A stretch of 64,000 nt of DNA, taken from positions 23,420 to 87,419 of the forward strand of contig JBEBSD010000018.1 in the NCBI GenBank assembly GCA_040394475.1, in the 5' to 3' direction. This stretch comes from JBEBSD01 sp040394475 (GTDB lineage: Bacteria; Bacteroidota; Bacteroidia; Cytophagales; Spirosomataceae). Below, in pieces: positions 51,816 through 61,518 of the stretch. The notes beneath the pieces were generated by a model that was not told the origin of the DNA, ran no database searches, and was given only the letters and a program-made list of their open reading frames with translations. The position numbers were made by a program, and so were the translations under genes. Each line of letters opens with the position of its first letter. The stretch's first letter is position 1.

Positions 51816-52222
51816 ACATTTGAACTAATTTTGTTGAGTTATAGAAAATTTGACAAAAGGCGCTCCTTTCAAGGACCAACAAGCAAGAAGCGCAGCAAAC
51901 GGGGTCAGTTATGCCATGCATAGCTGACCTTTTTCAGGTATTCATCTTTCTTTTTTTCATTTATCAGCTTTCGGCAGTCAGCTTTCAGCGGGGCCGCCCA
52001 GGCGGGGCCACCCAGGCATTTATTCATCGATGGCGGGCGGCGCACCGCTTTTTGTGCAATCCATTTTCTGATAGCTGATTTCTGATTGCTCATGGCCATT
52101 TCATCTGCATTTAGTTATTAACTAATTGATTTTCTGCCTTCTAGTTAGAACCAGCCCGCAGAACGCCGGTATGCTGAAAGCTACTGCCTGAAACCTGTCA
52201 GTTCATGAAAATCAGGCACAGG
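51816..52222. other. 407-bp spacer between fecR and susC of locus C with heptamer repeats
   Basis: No gene supported. It contains heptanucleotide arrays at 51961-51988 (TTATCAG, CTTTCGG, CAGTCAG, CTTTCAG) and 52064-52091 (TTTTCTG, ATAGCTG, ATTTCTG, ATTGCTC). Between them is a 14-bp tandem pair at 51990-52017 (GGGGCCGCCCAGGC, GGGGCCACCCAGGC). A 64-codon frame here is made of repeats and was not called. A susC promoter should lie at 51816-51950. Confidence 0.7.
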
Positions 52223-53314
52223 TTAGTTGCAGCCGCTGGAATGAATGACAATACGGGCGTCAATCACTTCATAGGCAGCGCCCAATCCCTGGCAAATCAG
52301 GCGAATTTTCTCGTAAAGCGGTTCGTTGGTTAAGGAGGCCGTAATTTTACAGGGGGCCAGTAATTCTTCATCGTAGACGATCTCCACGCCATACGCCTTT
52401 TGCAACTTCCCGAAGATCAGGGATACCAGTTCGTCGTCAAATTCGAACGCGCTGACCGCCTGGTCGCCGGGCACGAGTATTTCGGGCTGCCTGATCAAGG
52501 TTCTGGATAAACGCAGTCCTTCCCGCTGCAGGGTGACCTGCTGGTTCGGGGTCAGCACTGTGCCCTCGCCCCCCTGGTTATCGGGTCCCTGATCATTCCG
52601 CAGTGTTGTACGCGTGAAAACCGATACCTTTCCCGTTTTGACGAATACATCCACCTGCTTATCATCGGGATAGGCCCGCACGGTGAAGCTGGTACCCAAC
52701 ACCCTCGTCACCAGCTCATTGGCATACACAAAGAAGGGTTTTCCGGGATTTTTGGCTACTTCAAAAAATGCCTCTCCCGACAGGTATACTTCCCTTTTTG
52801 AGCCTTCAAAACTACTCTCGGAATAGCTGACCCGACTGTGCTGCTGCAGCAGCACCGAGCTGCCGTCCGGGAGGCGGACCGGCAAAACCTTCCCCGTTGT
52901 ATTAACCTGTTCAACCAACCCGGATTGTTCCGTTTCGGCAATGGTGACCAGCTTTTCGTAGGTGACCACTGCGGGGTTTTCCGTTTTGGTCAATTGCCAG
53001 CCCATCCATCCTGCCAAAAGTACCACTGCGGCCGCCGCCCATTGCCAGGTGCTGCGCCGGTAGGGGCCGGGCGCTGTGCTTATTTCTTGCTGAACGTTTT
53101 CCCATATGGCCATTCGTCGTTTGGGGCTTAATGGCACTACCGGAAGTGTCCGGGCAGCCAGGATCGTCATACGGGCCTGTTGTAGGGCTTCCTCCCTGGC
53201 AGGGTTTTCAGTCCTGAATGTCTGCCAGAACGCGTCATTTTTCCCCTCCTTTACCCAAAGCACAAAATCAGGATCCAGTAAAAAATCGGCGGCATCAAAT
53301 GTTGAATAATCCAT
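52223..53314 (-). CDS. FecR-family anti-sigma factor, locus C
   Basis: A 363-residue anti-sigma regulator. The cytoplasmic part is MDYSTFDAADFLLDPDFVLWVKEG onward, with a membrane segment WQWAAAAVVLLAGWMGWQL near 87-105. The FecR domain shows VRLPDGSSVLLQQHSRVSYS, LSGEAFFEVAKNPGKPFFV and VLGTSFTVRAYPDDKQVDV; DUF4974 follows (FEFDDELVSLIFGKLQKAYGV). It ends with IDARIVIHSSGCN, the same kind of tail as locus D FecR (TILISGKGCD), which supports a shared origin. Confidence 0.91.
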   Translation of the reverse strand: MDYSTFDAADFLLDPDFVLWVKEGKNDAFWQTFRTENPAREEALQQARMTILAARTLPVVPLSPKRRMAIWENVQQEISTAPGPYRRSTWQWAAAAVVLLAGWMGWQLTKTENPAVVTYEKLVTIAETEQSGLVEQVNTTGKVLPVRLPDGSSVLLQQHSRVSYSESSFEGSKREVYLSGEAFFEVAKNPGKPFFVYANELVTRVLGTSFTVRAYPDDKQVDVFVKTGKVSVFTRTTLRNDQGPDNQGGEGTVLTPNQQVTLQREGLRLSRTLIRQPEILVPGDQAVSAFEFDDELVSLIFGKLQKAYGVEIVYDEELLAPCKITASLTNEPLYEKIRLICQGLGAAYEVIDARIVIHSSGCN

Positions 53315-53403
53315 AAAAGGATAAGGTTAAATACAATTCATCGACCCTCTGTAGGTACCAAAGGGCGGTTTTTCAATTTCAACTCACTTTTAAGTGTATT
53401 TAT

Positions 53404-54003
53404 TTACAGAAAATTGCAGAAGGTCAGCAGAAGGGGTAAAAAATCAAAAACCTGCCGGAGTTTCCGGATGGAGCGTTGGATGAGGTTCCTGACGGATTGT
53501 TCGTTCATCTGCATAATGCTGGCGACTTCATGGAGTTCGAAACCTTCGAAAAAACGGAGCCGGATCGCTTCGATCTGTCTGGCGGGTAAACGGAGCAAGG
53601 CTTTTTGCAGGTTGCGGATCTGTTCTTCCGCCGTTTCGCTTTCAATCCGGAGGGTTTCCGCAGAAAGGGTATACGGCAGAAAGGGCGACTTGTCGGTATC
53701 CGGTAAGGCGTCATACCGTTCCGCTGTTTCCCTGAGCCGGTGAATCTGCCGACGCAGCGAACGGAAAAGGTAGTACTTGATGGAAGTAGTAGCCGACAGG
53801 TTTTTACGTGTTTGCCACAGGTTCATAAATAATTCCTGGATAGCATCCTGAACCAGGGGTGCATCAGGCGCAATGTGATACCCGTAATTGTAAAGGATCC
53901 CTACATAATTTTCATAGATTTCAGCAAAAGCCTCCGCGTCCCCGTTTGTAAAGCGGAGCCAGAGCCCGGATTCCTTATCGTTTTGCACTACTGCATATCC
54001 CAT
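53404..54003 (-). CDS. ECF RNA polymerase sigma factor, locus C
   Basis: A sigma-70 ECF factor, 199 residues from ATG 54003 (MGYAVVQNDKESGLW); the longer frame begins at 54018. Region 2: AFAEIYENYVGILYNYGYH and VQDAIQELFMNLWQTRKN. Region 4: LPARQIEAIRLRFFEGFELHEVASIMQMNEQSVRNLI. It ends in a hydrophobic tail (FLPLLLTFCNFL). About 89 bp separate it from fecR. Confidence 0.91.
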   Translation of the reverse strand: MGYAVVQNDKESGLWLRFTNGDAEAFAEIYENYVGILYNYGYHIAPDAPLVQDAIQELFMNLWQTRKNLSATTSIKYYLFRSLRRQIHRLRETAERYDALPDTDKSPFLPYTLSAETLRIESETAEEQIRNLQKALLRLPARQIEAIRLRFFEGFELHEVASIMQMNEQSVRNLIQRSIRKLRQVFDFLPLLLTFCNFL

Positions 54004-54131
54004 CTGTGCAAATGTCAAAAGAATAGTTGATTAGTGCAAGAACCGCCGGGAGGTATCGTCCAAATCCGTTGGTTTGCTCCCGTATGTGCAGCAGGTTTCA
54101 TCCGTCGCGCCATATCGCCTGGATTACCTGG

Positions 54132-54466
54132 TCAGTCTTTGATAAATTCGATAAAATAAGCATCGACAGTGGTCCAGCTGTTGATGGCATCGCTGTCGGT
54201 TTTAAAGACAAAGTACAAATCATGCATGCCGTCCGTCGGCTGGATCCGGGCAGCAAGCTGTTTATCACTACCGGCAGCGATCGCAACCTGACCGATCTTT
54301 TCTCCCTCCGGAGACCCCAGGCGGATCTCCAGTTGCCCGCCGTATTTTTCCGTCGCCTTGATTTCAAGCGCTACGTCTCTTATCCCGGTCAGGTCGGTTT
54401 GTCGGAACGGGCCCTGGTAAAACCGGTGACCGGTTGCCAGGGCCCGTATCCTGGCTCCGCATTGTG
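54132..54466 (-). pseudogene. CBM6-like carbohydrate-binding domain remnant
   Basis: A broken open frame of about 110 codons without a start, ending at TGA 54132-54134. It reads TDLTGIRDVALEIKATEKYG, GQLEIRLGSPEGEKIGQVAI, then TDGMHDLYFVFKTDSDA and VDAYFIEFIKD. This order (DLTGI, GQLEIRLGSPEG, MHDLYFVFK) is typical of C-terminal CBM6-type domains on Bacteroidota dehydrogenases and ThuA-like proteins. An in-frame TAA closes the frame upstream. The parent protein is gone, so it is probably a leftover of a gene once at the end of locus D. Confidence 0.7.
54408..54446. terminator. Strong nested hairpin downstream of locus D
   Basis: CGGGCCCTGG pairs with CCAGGGCCCG, and inside it AACCGG pairs with CCGGTT around TGA. 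It lies 33 bp after the last locus D gene and within the CBM6 remnant. No T-run follows, so it may protect the 3' end or act as a weak terminator. Confidence 0.5.
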
Positions 54467-54478
54467 TGAATTATATGC

Positions 54479-56443
54479 TTACCGATTCTTTCTTTGAATC
54501 ACCGGGTAGTCCCCATTCCAATCCACCTGGATATCATGTCTACCGGCTTGGATATTCAAAACACTATTATCCATCGTTATCAGAGGACTCTCAATCATAG
54601 GCCATTGCTGATAAGGAGTTTCGGTTTTTCCATTGATCGTAACCAAAGGAATCGACTCGGCCAGACCCTTTATCCCTTTTTTAGTAAGGTGCTCGGGCAT
54701 GAAACTTTCCCGGACAGTCAGCCCTGATTGATATTGCATATTTATCCTGTTTTTTTGCGAATCAGTATAAGTAACTTCCATAGTTTTCCAATCAACAGAC
54801 AATTTGTTTTTTATCAGCCTGTTTTGAAACTTTTTAAAGTCACCATACTCTTTTGCTGTCCCCACTTCAAAGATAAAACCAGTCTGTGCATGGTCACTCT
54901 TAACAATGTTAAAACCATCCAGACCCTTTCCTACCAGATCAGGTTGTTCATAATAGCTTTTCAACGGTTTGATCCCGATATAGGTTTCTCCTTCCCGTAA
55001 AAATATCCACCCTTTTTCTGCTACTTTTTCGTCCATCGATTTGGGGTAGCGCAACATTCCCCGTTTAATCAGGTTACCTGCATGCCCGTCACGCCAGGCC
55101 CACTTTTGGGCATTGGGTGTATCCGTCCAGGGATCTTTTTCCGGAATATTGAACAGCACAATAACCGAATTTTCATGGTGCGCCGTCTGCATAAACGGCG
55201 AGATCCCCCCCTTGTACCAGGTATCCGAGGTTCGGTCCTTGTCTTCGCCATCGCTGTACCAGTAGGGGTGCGTGCAGTTTATAAAGTTGAACCTGTCGGG
55301 ACTATGCCAGATAATATTGAACGGGTTGGTATCGTGATCTGCATAATCACCTCCTGGGACCCATCGAAAGTTTCCTGTGCCGATGGCAAACAGGTGGTCG
55401 CGATATACTTTACGCATCATCATGTGCGGGGTAGCAGCTCCGTAATGCCCAAAGGTAGAAGCTGAAGATCGATGGACATAGGGAGCCGTATTGCCATTTC
55501 CTATGGTAAGAAAGATCTCTTCCGGTACCACGTCCGATAAAGCATAATAGATCGCATAAGTGGTTTCCCAATATTCTTTAAAATCGGATATCTTTACGGA
55601 TTGAGTATTTTCACCCCATCCCCAATAGAGCCAGTGCATATAAAGTGTTCCTGAAACATAAGGGTCTTCGGGCCTGTAATCTTCCTGCGTATTCATTCTC
55701 CCATAGGGAGCAATTATTCTCCCGTCGAAATTATTAAGCGATTGCAGTGACCATTTGTACAACAGGTATGCCTCAGCCATCTCTTTCACTTGAGGATCTT
55801 CTGCGAATTCCAATAAGATTGCCACCGGAAAGTTCATCACCACCTCGTAGGTAGTTGATAAATATTCTGTATAACCTATCCGGTACACATTTTTAAAGGT
55901 CTTAAGCATTCTGTCCCGCATTTCCTTCATCAGCTCGGCACTGGTCCATCCATTGGCCCATTTTGCATCAGGAAAATACTGTCCGAAGAGATAGGCGCTG
56001 GTCCACATCATCAGGGCGTGATTTTCGGTTCCGTGCCCCAGAAAACCTGCGAGGCCAGGTTTATTTTGCGTCACGCAACGTTGTTCCAGGTCCGCTTTAA
56101 TAGCATCTAACTGCCAGGGTGCAAAACTATTTTTGAACTTACCCAGGGCAAGTGCTACACCCGGAAAATCGAACATGGATTGTTCGGGATGATCCAATAC
56201 ATTGGTGATGTACTCGAGGGCAGTTTTGTCATAAGGGTCGTTCCAGAGTCTGGCGCAAGCCTTAGGAAGATTGTGCTTCCCTCTTGTGTTGTTATCCGAA
56301 ATTAATTCCACATCACTCAATCCTTTCAAGAGCCATTGTTTCCGGCTTTGAAAAGTGGAAAGGTCCTGACCCGAAACTTCATAGAAAAAACAGAAACTGA
56401 GACAAAATAACAGTGTTCCGGAGAATTTTGAGATTGTATACAT
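54479..56443 (-). CDS. Uncharacterised secreted protein, putative polysaccharide lyase, 654 aa, locus D
   Basis: A close paralogue of the protein at 44420-46369. A signal peptide (GTLLFCLSFCFFYEVSGQ) is followed by the same conserved blocks: HGTENHALMMWTSAYLFGQY, STTYEVVMNFPVAILLEFAED, SSASTFGHYGAATPHMMMR, CTHPYWYSDGEDKDR, and ETYIGIKPLKSYYEQ in the beta-rich half. Identical stretches far exceed what a fold alone would give, so the two genes are recent duplicates or were exchanged between loci. It lies 10 bp after the SusD gene without an intervening lipoprotein gene. Lyase activity is an inference. Confidence 0.65.
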   Translation of the reverse strand: MYTISKFSGTLLFCLSFCFFYEVSGQDLSTFQSRKQWLLKGLSDVELISDNNTRGKHNLPKACARLWNDPYDKTALEYITNVLDHPEQSMFDFPGVALALGKFKNSFAPWQLDAIKADLEQRCVTQNKPGLAGFLGHGTENHALMMWTSAYLFGQYFPDAKWANGWTSAELMKEMRDRMLKTFKNVYRIGYTEYLSTTYEVVMNFPVAILLEFAEDPQVKEMAEAYLLYKWSLQSLNNFDGRIIAPYGRMNTQEDYRPEDPYVSGTLYMHWLYWGWGENTQSVKISDFKEYWETTYAIYYALSDVVPEEIFLTIGNGNTAPYVHRSSASTFGHYGAATPHMMMRKVYRDHLFAIGTGNFRWVPGGDYADHDTNPFNIIWHSPDRFNFINCTHPYWYSDGEDKDRTSDTWYKGGISPFMQTAHHENSVIVLFNIPEKDPWTDTPNAQKWAWRDGHAGNLIKRGMLRYPKSMDEKVAEKGWIFLREGETYIGIKPLKSYYEQPDLVGKGLDGFNIVKSDHAQTGFIFEVGTAKEYGDFKKFQNRLIKNKLSVDWKTMEVTYTDSQKNRINMQYQSGLTVRESFMPEHLTKKGIKGLAESIPLVTINGKTETPYQQWPMIESPLITMDNSVLNIQAGRHDIQVDWNGDYPVIQRKNR

Positions 56444-56453
56444 GTTTTAGAAA

Positions 56454-57866
56454 TTAATAGCCCGGATTTTGTTGCAACAATCCGCCCATTTTGTCAATCT
56501 CGGATTGAGGGAGAGGAAATAACAGCCAGTTTTCATTTGCATTTTTTCCGGTAGCACGTAGCGCTTCAACAGCCGTTTCCGTCCGCACGAGATCAAACCA
56601 CCGGACGCATTCAAACATCAGCTCACTGCGTCTTTCCCTTTGAACCACCTGTCTGAAAGTCATCATATCAGGTATGTTTGCCGGGACTAGTTCCGGAAGC
56701 CCTGCTCTGTCCCTTACCTGGTTTAATAGAAGAATGGATTCCGGCACCACTGCTGCATCGGATTCAGACAATGCTTCGGCATACATCAGCATGACATCCG
56801 TGAACCGCAGCAATGGAAAATCCATGCCGGATTCACCCGATGCAAGATCATACCCGTAGGCGAATTTAGCATTGTTCTGTCCGGAAATAACACTCCCCTG
56901 CAGATTGGTAAATTGTAAAGCAATGTTGGCTTCTCTTCGGATATCTCCTGCTTCATACGATTCGTAGGCACCAGGTTCTATGATTGGTGGATTTTGCGTG
57001 TATTGGGCATTGAATTGCCGCTGATATTGGGTGCTCTCGCCAATACCTCCGCTCCGGAATTTTGCAGAAAGTACTATTTCATCGTTTATTTCATTTTCAA
57101 ACCGGAAAATGTCTTTATAACTGGGAGAAAATACAAAATGGCCGCTATTCATAATTTCTTCCAGCAGTGGCTTTGCTTCCTTCCAGCGGTTCTCCTTTAA
57201 CGGGTATCCACTCATGGTAATATATACCCTCGCAAGGATACCTGCAGCCGCATATTTGGAAACCCTCCCCTGTTGGGAGGTTCCTATTGTTGCCGGGAGC
57301 AGCTCCTTCGACTGGGTGAGATCCTCAACGATTTGTGCGTAGACATCCCGTAAAGGGCTTTTGCCTATTTGTAACGCCTCCGCTCCGGAAACCTCCCTGG
57401 TGACCAAAGGGACATCCCCGAATATCCGGGCCAGGGCGAAATAGGCATAGGCTCTGAAGAAAAGTGCCTCTCCGGTCACCTTTTTCTTTACCGTTTCGTC
57501 GTTAAAAGTGATCGACTCCGTTCTGCTCAAAATGGCATTGGAATAATTGATCATCCTGTACATTGCATTCCACATCGTAGCGGTGGTATTCGGAGTAAAA
57601 GTATTATTGCTTATCTCCTGATACCCATATTGAGTATGGGTATAGGTATCTCCCCTGAATTCCAGGTATTCGGTCCACATGGTAGAATTGACCGACTGGA
57701 AAACATCATATACTCCTACAATTGCGGTTTCAAAATCCTGATCACTTTTATAAAATGAATTGACATTTGCCGACGATATGGGAGCCAGATTGATAAAACT
57801 CTCGTCACAAGATTGTAACAATAAAAAGCAGGATAAAATCAATACGGAAACAGAATATTTCTTCAT
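56454..57866 (-). CDS. SusD/RagB-family glycan-binding lipoprotein, locus D
   Basis: A 470-residue SusD homologue from ATG 57866 (MKKYSVSVLILSCFLLLQSCDES), which gives a clean lipobox; the longer frame to 57905 overlaps SusC by 4 bp. Family segments: FETAIVGVYDVFQSVNSTM, NAMYRMINYSNAILSR, GEALFFRAYAYFALARIFGDVPL, FPLLRFTDVMLMYAEALSESD and ERRSELMFECVRWFDLVRTE. Ends GGLLQQNPGY. It is the shortest of the four SusD proteins here. Confidence 0.92.
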   Translation of the reverse strand: MKKYSVSVLILSCFLLLQSCDESFINLAPISSANVNSFYKSDQDFETAIVGVYDVFQSVNSTMWTEYLEFRGDTYTHTQYGYQEISNNTFTPNTTATMWNAMYRMINYSNAILSRTESITFNDETVKKKVTGEALFFRAYAYFALARIFGDVPLVTREVSGAEALQIGKSPLRDVYAQIVEDLTQSKELLPATIGTSQQGRVSKYAAAGILARVYITMSGYPLKENRWKEAKPLLEEIMNSGHFVFSPSYKDIFRFENEINDEIVLSAKFRSGGIGESTQYQRQFNAQYTQNPPIIEPGAYESYEAGDIRREANIALQFTNLQGSVISGQNNAKFAYGYDLASGESGMDFPLLRFTDVMLMYAEALSESDAAVVPESILLLNQVRDRAGLPELVPANIPDMMTFRQVVQRERRSELMFECVRWFDLVRTETAVEALRATGKNANENWLLFPLPQSEIDKMGGLLQQNPGY

Positions 57867-57901
57867 ATACAGTTGGATTATTTTCTTAAAATGACTGATT
57901 C

Positions 57902-60900
57902 TCAAAAAGTCAAATGTAATCCCAGCAAAAATGTTTTTGCCAAAGGATATTGGCCGTAGTCTCCTCCGGGAGCCAACGGGTTTCCACTCCTTAAGTTTGT
58001 TTCGGGATTGTATCCCACTTCAAAGTGGTCAAAGGTGAACAGGTTTTCCCCCGTAAGAGAAATACGGACGCTTTGCATCCCGATTTTATGGACGACACTT
58101 TGAGGAACATCATAACCCAGGTGTACATTCTTTAGCCTCAGGAAACTTCCGTTGTATAAATGCCGGGTAGTATATTGGCCGCTGGCACCGGTCATAAAAT
58201 CAGTTGCGACAGGCGTCATCCCATCTCCCGGTTGTTCTGGTGAACGCCACCGGTTCGCCCATACTTTATAATGATTTTTATGGCTATCTCTCGGCAAGTC
58301 AAACTCCCTTCCTTTATCGTCGAATATTTTATTACCCCCAACACCGTTGATAAGAAAGCTCAGGTCAAACCCTTTGAATGCAAATCGGTTAGTAATGCCG
58401 TAAAAATGTTTAGGTTGGCTTTGTCCCACAATGGCACGGTCGTCTATAGTTGAAAAACCATCCCCATTGACATCCCTGATTCTCACATCTCCCGGCAGGG
58501 AACCAGTCCAGTGAATATTGGCTGCTATTTCTTCCGCCGTGTTCCAAACGCCATCCTGTATCAATAGATAATAGGCGCCTATCGGTTGCCCGACCTGAGT
58601 AATATTGATCTCCCCGCAACATCCTCCTGCAACGATGGGAGCGTTGCCCGGGCCAAGCTGGAGCACACGGTTTTTATTAAATGAGAGGTTCAGGTTAGTG
58701 CTCCATTGAAAACTCCCGACTATATTTTTCGATACTATCTCGAACTCCAGGCCTTTGTTCTCTACTCTCCCGATATTCCTCAGCTCACTCCCGAAACCGG
58801 TAACGGTAGGGACTGGTACATTGAGCAGCAAATCCTTTGTTTTATTGTTGTAGTAGTCAACAGACCCGGTAATACGATTACTCCACAGACCGAAATCCAT
58901 TCCGATATCCAATGTAGTCGTAGTCTCCCAGCTCAGGCTATTATTTGTAATTGAGCTTGGGAACATTCCCACCACAAGGGATTCGTCACGACCGAACAAG
59001 TAACGTGACTGACCAAGCAAGCCTATGGATCCGTAATTAGGGATGTTGTTATTCCCGGTCATTCCGAGACTAGCCCTTAGCTTGAGGTCACTGGCAAAAG
59101 GTATTGCTTCAAAAAATGATTCCTTTGAGACCCCCCAACCAACAGAAACGGCAGGGAACCATCCCCATTTCCGGTTTGTTCCGAACCTGGAGCTTCCGTC
59201 CCTCCTGAGACTTGCACTCAATAAATAACGGTTGTCATAAGAATAGTTCAGTCGGCCCAAATAGGACAACAGTGCCCACTCACTCTCATTGGTATTCCCT
59301 TGCGTGATAACCCCGGCAGCATTCAGAGTAGGCACAAGATCGTTTGCAAAATTCTCTCCGCGAAGGTAGCCTGATTGATTATTTTGTTTTTGGGAGGTGT
59401 ATCCGAGCAAGGCTGAAATGCTATGCTTACCGTCAAGGACGGTAGAATAATCCAGCGTATTCTCATTGATCCAGTTCAGACTTAAGGTATTCCAACTCTC
59501 TCCTAAAGGATCCCTGGTCCGGGAAATAATCTGATTTTCGAAACGGTCGCGTTTTGTACTGACATATATTGCACCAAAAGTACTCTTGAAATTCAAACCC
59601 TTTGCCAATTTAACATTTCCGTACAGATTCGCCAGCACTTGTCCCCGGGTCTCTTTATCCATCAAATTCTCAATTCTGGACACTACTCTGTACCCGCTTT
59701 CTGTCGCCATACGGTATTCGTCGTACTCAAGAGACTCGCCCCAGACTCCCGTGCGGATGGGAATAAAAGGATTGGCAAATATGGCCAGGTGCATCATATT
59801 ACCCTGCCCTTCGCTGTCCCGGTCATTGCTGATCGAATACGCGGGAGTGAAATTAAATCCGAAATTCAGAAATTCATTGACTTCCAATGACAAATTGGTG
59901 TTGAACGAATACCTGGTAAAATCAGTATTCTTTACAATTCCCTGCTGGTCAAAATAGTTTCCGGAAACCAGGTACCGTACTTTATCCGAGCCTCCGGAGG
60001 CGGTGACCTGATAGTCTTGCATAAGAGCCGTGCGGAATGGCCATTTATAGTTTTGGTAATCCGGGAAACTATGAGGGTCGGATTTCCATTCTGGATCGTA
60101 TTGATAATTTCTGGCCCTTTCGGAAATCGGCACATTTGGATTTCCACCCGATCGGACCCAACCGTTTTCACGCGCATCTACAATAAAAGACATGTATTCC
60201 GCCGTATTGAGCATTGGAATAAACCGCTCGATATTTTGCACACCTGTATTGCTCCTTATTTCGAATTTGGGGCTTCCAGATTTCCCTTTTTTTGTGGTAA
60301 TAAGGATTACTCCGTTAGAGCCTCTGGAACCGTATATGGAGGCTGCCGCCGCATCTTTCAAAACCTCGATGGATTCAATATTGCTAAGATTCGTATTGGA
60401 AAAAGTGTTGGCATCGACCGGGAATCCATCCACCACATATAATGGCTCAGATCCAGCCGAAATAGAGCCTGTTCCTCTAACCCGTATCTGAGCACTGACT
60501 CCTGGCCGGCCGCTTGATTGCTGCACTTGTACTCCCGCCAGTTGCCCTTGCAGCGCCAGGTCCACCCGGGCCACCGGTCTTGCCTGAATTTCTTCACCAC
60601 TGATTCTAGATATTGAACTGCTGATATCGCTCCGCTTTTGCGTCCCGTACCCGATTACCACCACTTCCTCCAGCGCCTTTTCATCCGTTTGCAGTGAAAT
60701 CTCAAGAGAGGTCCGGTTGCCTACCGTCACCTCCTGACTCAGATACCCCACAAATGAAAACACGAGAACCGCCTTGTCGTCAGGGACATTTAGGGTAAAG
60801 GAACCTGAAGCATCGGTGACGGTCCCTTGCTGGGTTCCCTTCAGCAGGATGCTCACGCCCGGCAATCCCTCCCCTTTTTCATCCGTTACGCTCCCCTTTA

Positions 60901-61342
60901 TGCTGACATCGGGGTCGTCTTCGGGCATTGCGGTTTCCGTTCCGGCGGGGGAAGCTTCCCCTGTCGGAACGGCCGCCTCATCTGCAGGATTCAGGATAAT
61001 ACGGCCTTCGACAATCCGGTAGCTGATCTGCAGGGCGTTCAGCATTTGGAACAACACCTCAGACAGCCGCTGTCCCTTCGTGTTGAGGGTAACTTTCCGG
61101 TCGGCCTTTATGGCTTTTGAACTGTACACAAACCAGACATCGGCTTGCTTTTCAATGGCACTTAACACCGAGCGCAACCGGGCTTCTTCGACGTTAATAG
61201 TAATCGGTTTATTCAGAAAGTCTTGCGCCCTGCCTTCAAAGGCCAGCGAAATCCCGGAGAAAACCAATCCTACTACCACTTGTACGATGGCTATTTTCAT
61301 GATTTTGAATAGTAATTTGCATCCTATTACAGTTTTTTTCAT
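57902..61342 (-). CDS. SusC/RagA TonB-dependent transporter with STN domain, locus D
   Basis: A 1146-residue outer-membrane transporter. Signal (IAIVQVVVGLVFSGISLAFEG), STN domain about 48-115 (RLRSVLSAIEKQADVWFVYSS), carboxypeptidase-like domain (GSVTDEKGEGLPGVSILLKG), TonB-box region EVVVIGYGTQKRSDI, plug (IYGSRGSNGVILITTKKG) and barrel ending AKTFLLGLHLTF. The barrel differs from locus C, although the first 230 residues are alike; loci C and D may import related but not identical ligands. Confidence 0.94.
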   Translation of the reverse strand: MKKTVIGCKLLFKIMKIAIVQVVVGLVFSGISLAFEGRAQDFLNKPITINVEEARLRSVLSAIEKQADVWFVYSSKAIKADRKVTLNTKGQRLSEVLFQMLNALQISYRIVEGRIILNPADEAAVPTGEASPAGTETAMPEDDPDVSIKGSVTDEKGEGLPGVSILLKGTQQGTVTDASGSFTLNVPDDKAVLVFSFVGYLSQEVTVGNRTSLEISLQTDEKALEEVVVIGYGTQKRSDISSSISRISGEEIQARPVARVDLALQGQLAGVQVQQSSGRPGVSAQIRVRGTGSISAGSEPLYVVDGFPVDANTFSNTNLSNIESIEVLKDAAAASIYGSRGSNGVILITTKKGKSGSPKFEIRSNTGVQNIERFIPMLNTAEYMSFIVDARENGWVRSGGNPNVPISERARNYQYDPEWKSDPHSFPDYQNYKWPFRTALMQDYQVTASGGSDKVRYLVSGNYFDQQGIVKNTDFTRYSFNTNLSLEVNEFLNFGFNFTPAYSISNDRDSEGQGNMMHLAIFANPFIPIRTGVWGESLEYDEYRMATESGYRVVSRIENLMDKETRGQVLANLYGNVKLAKGLNFKSTFGAIYVSTKRDRFENQIISRTRDPLGESWNTLSLNWINENTLDYSTVLDGKHSISALLGYTSQKQNNQSGYLRGENFANDLVPTLNAAGVITQGNTNESEWALLSYLGRLNYSYDNRYLLSASLRRDGSSRFGTNRKWGWFPAVSVGWGVSKESFFEAIPFASDLKLRASLGMTGNNNIPNYGSIGLLGQSRYLFGRDESLVVGMFPSSITNNSLSWETTTTLDIGMDFGLWSNRITGSVDYYNNKTKDLLLNVPVPTVTGFGSELRNIGRVENKGLEFEIVSKNIVGSFQWSTNLNLSFNKNRVLQLGPGNAPIVAGGCCGEINITQVGQPIGAYYLLIQDGVWNTAEEIAANIHWTGSLPGDVRIRDVNGDGFSTIDDRAIVGQSQPKHFYGITNRFAFKGFDLSFLINGVGGNKIFDDKGREFDLPRDSHKNHYKVWANRWRSPEQPGDGMTPVATDFMTGASGQYTTRHLYNGSFLRLKNVHLGYDVPQSVVHKIGMQSVRISLTGENLFTFDHFEVGYNPETNLRSGNPLAPGGDYGQYPLAKTFLLGLHLTF

Positions 61343-61518
61343 ACTTTTAAATGTTTTGTTGAACTAAGAATTTGGACAAAACAATCCCCTCTCACCGGAA
61401 CAGGGTGAGTACTGGTTTTAGTAAATGGGGACTTTTCAGGCTGGCAGTGGTAGCAACATTGCCAGCTTTTTCAGGTCAGGAGATTTTATTTCATATAGTA
61501 TACGTTTGGTTAAGGGTT

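Noticed and set aside
51905..52099. 64-codon minus-strand frame upstream of susC of locus C
   Set aside because: It is composed of heptamer and 14-bp repeats.
61441..61465. Imperfect hairpin between fecR and susC of locus D
   Set aside because: The T-run follows on the plus strand, where there is no gene to terminate.
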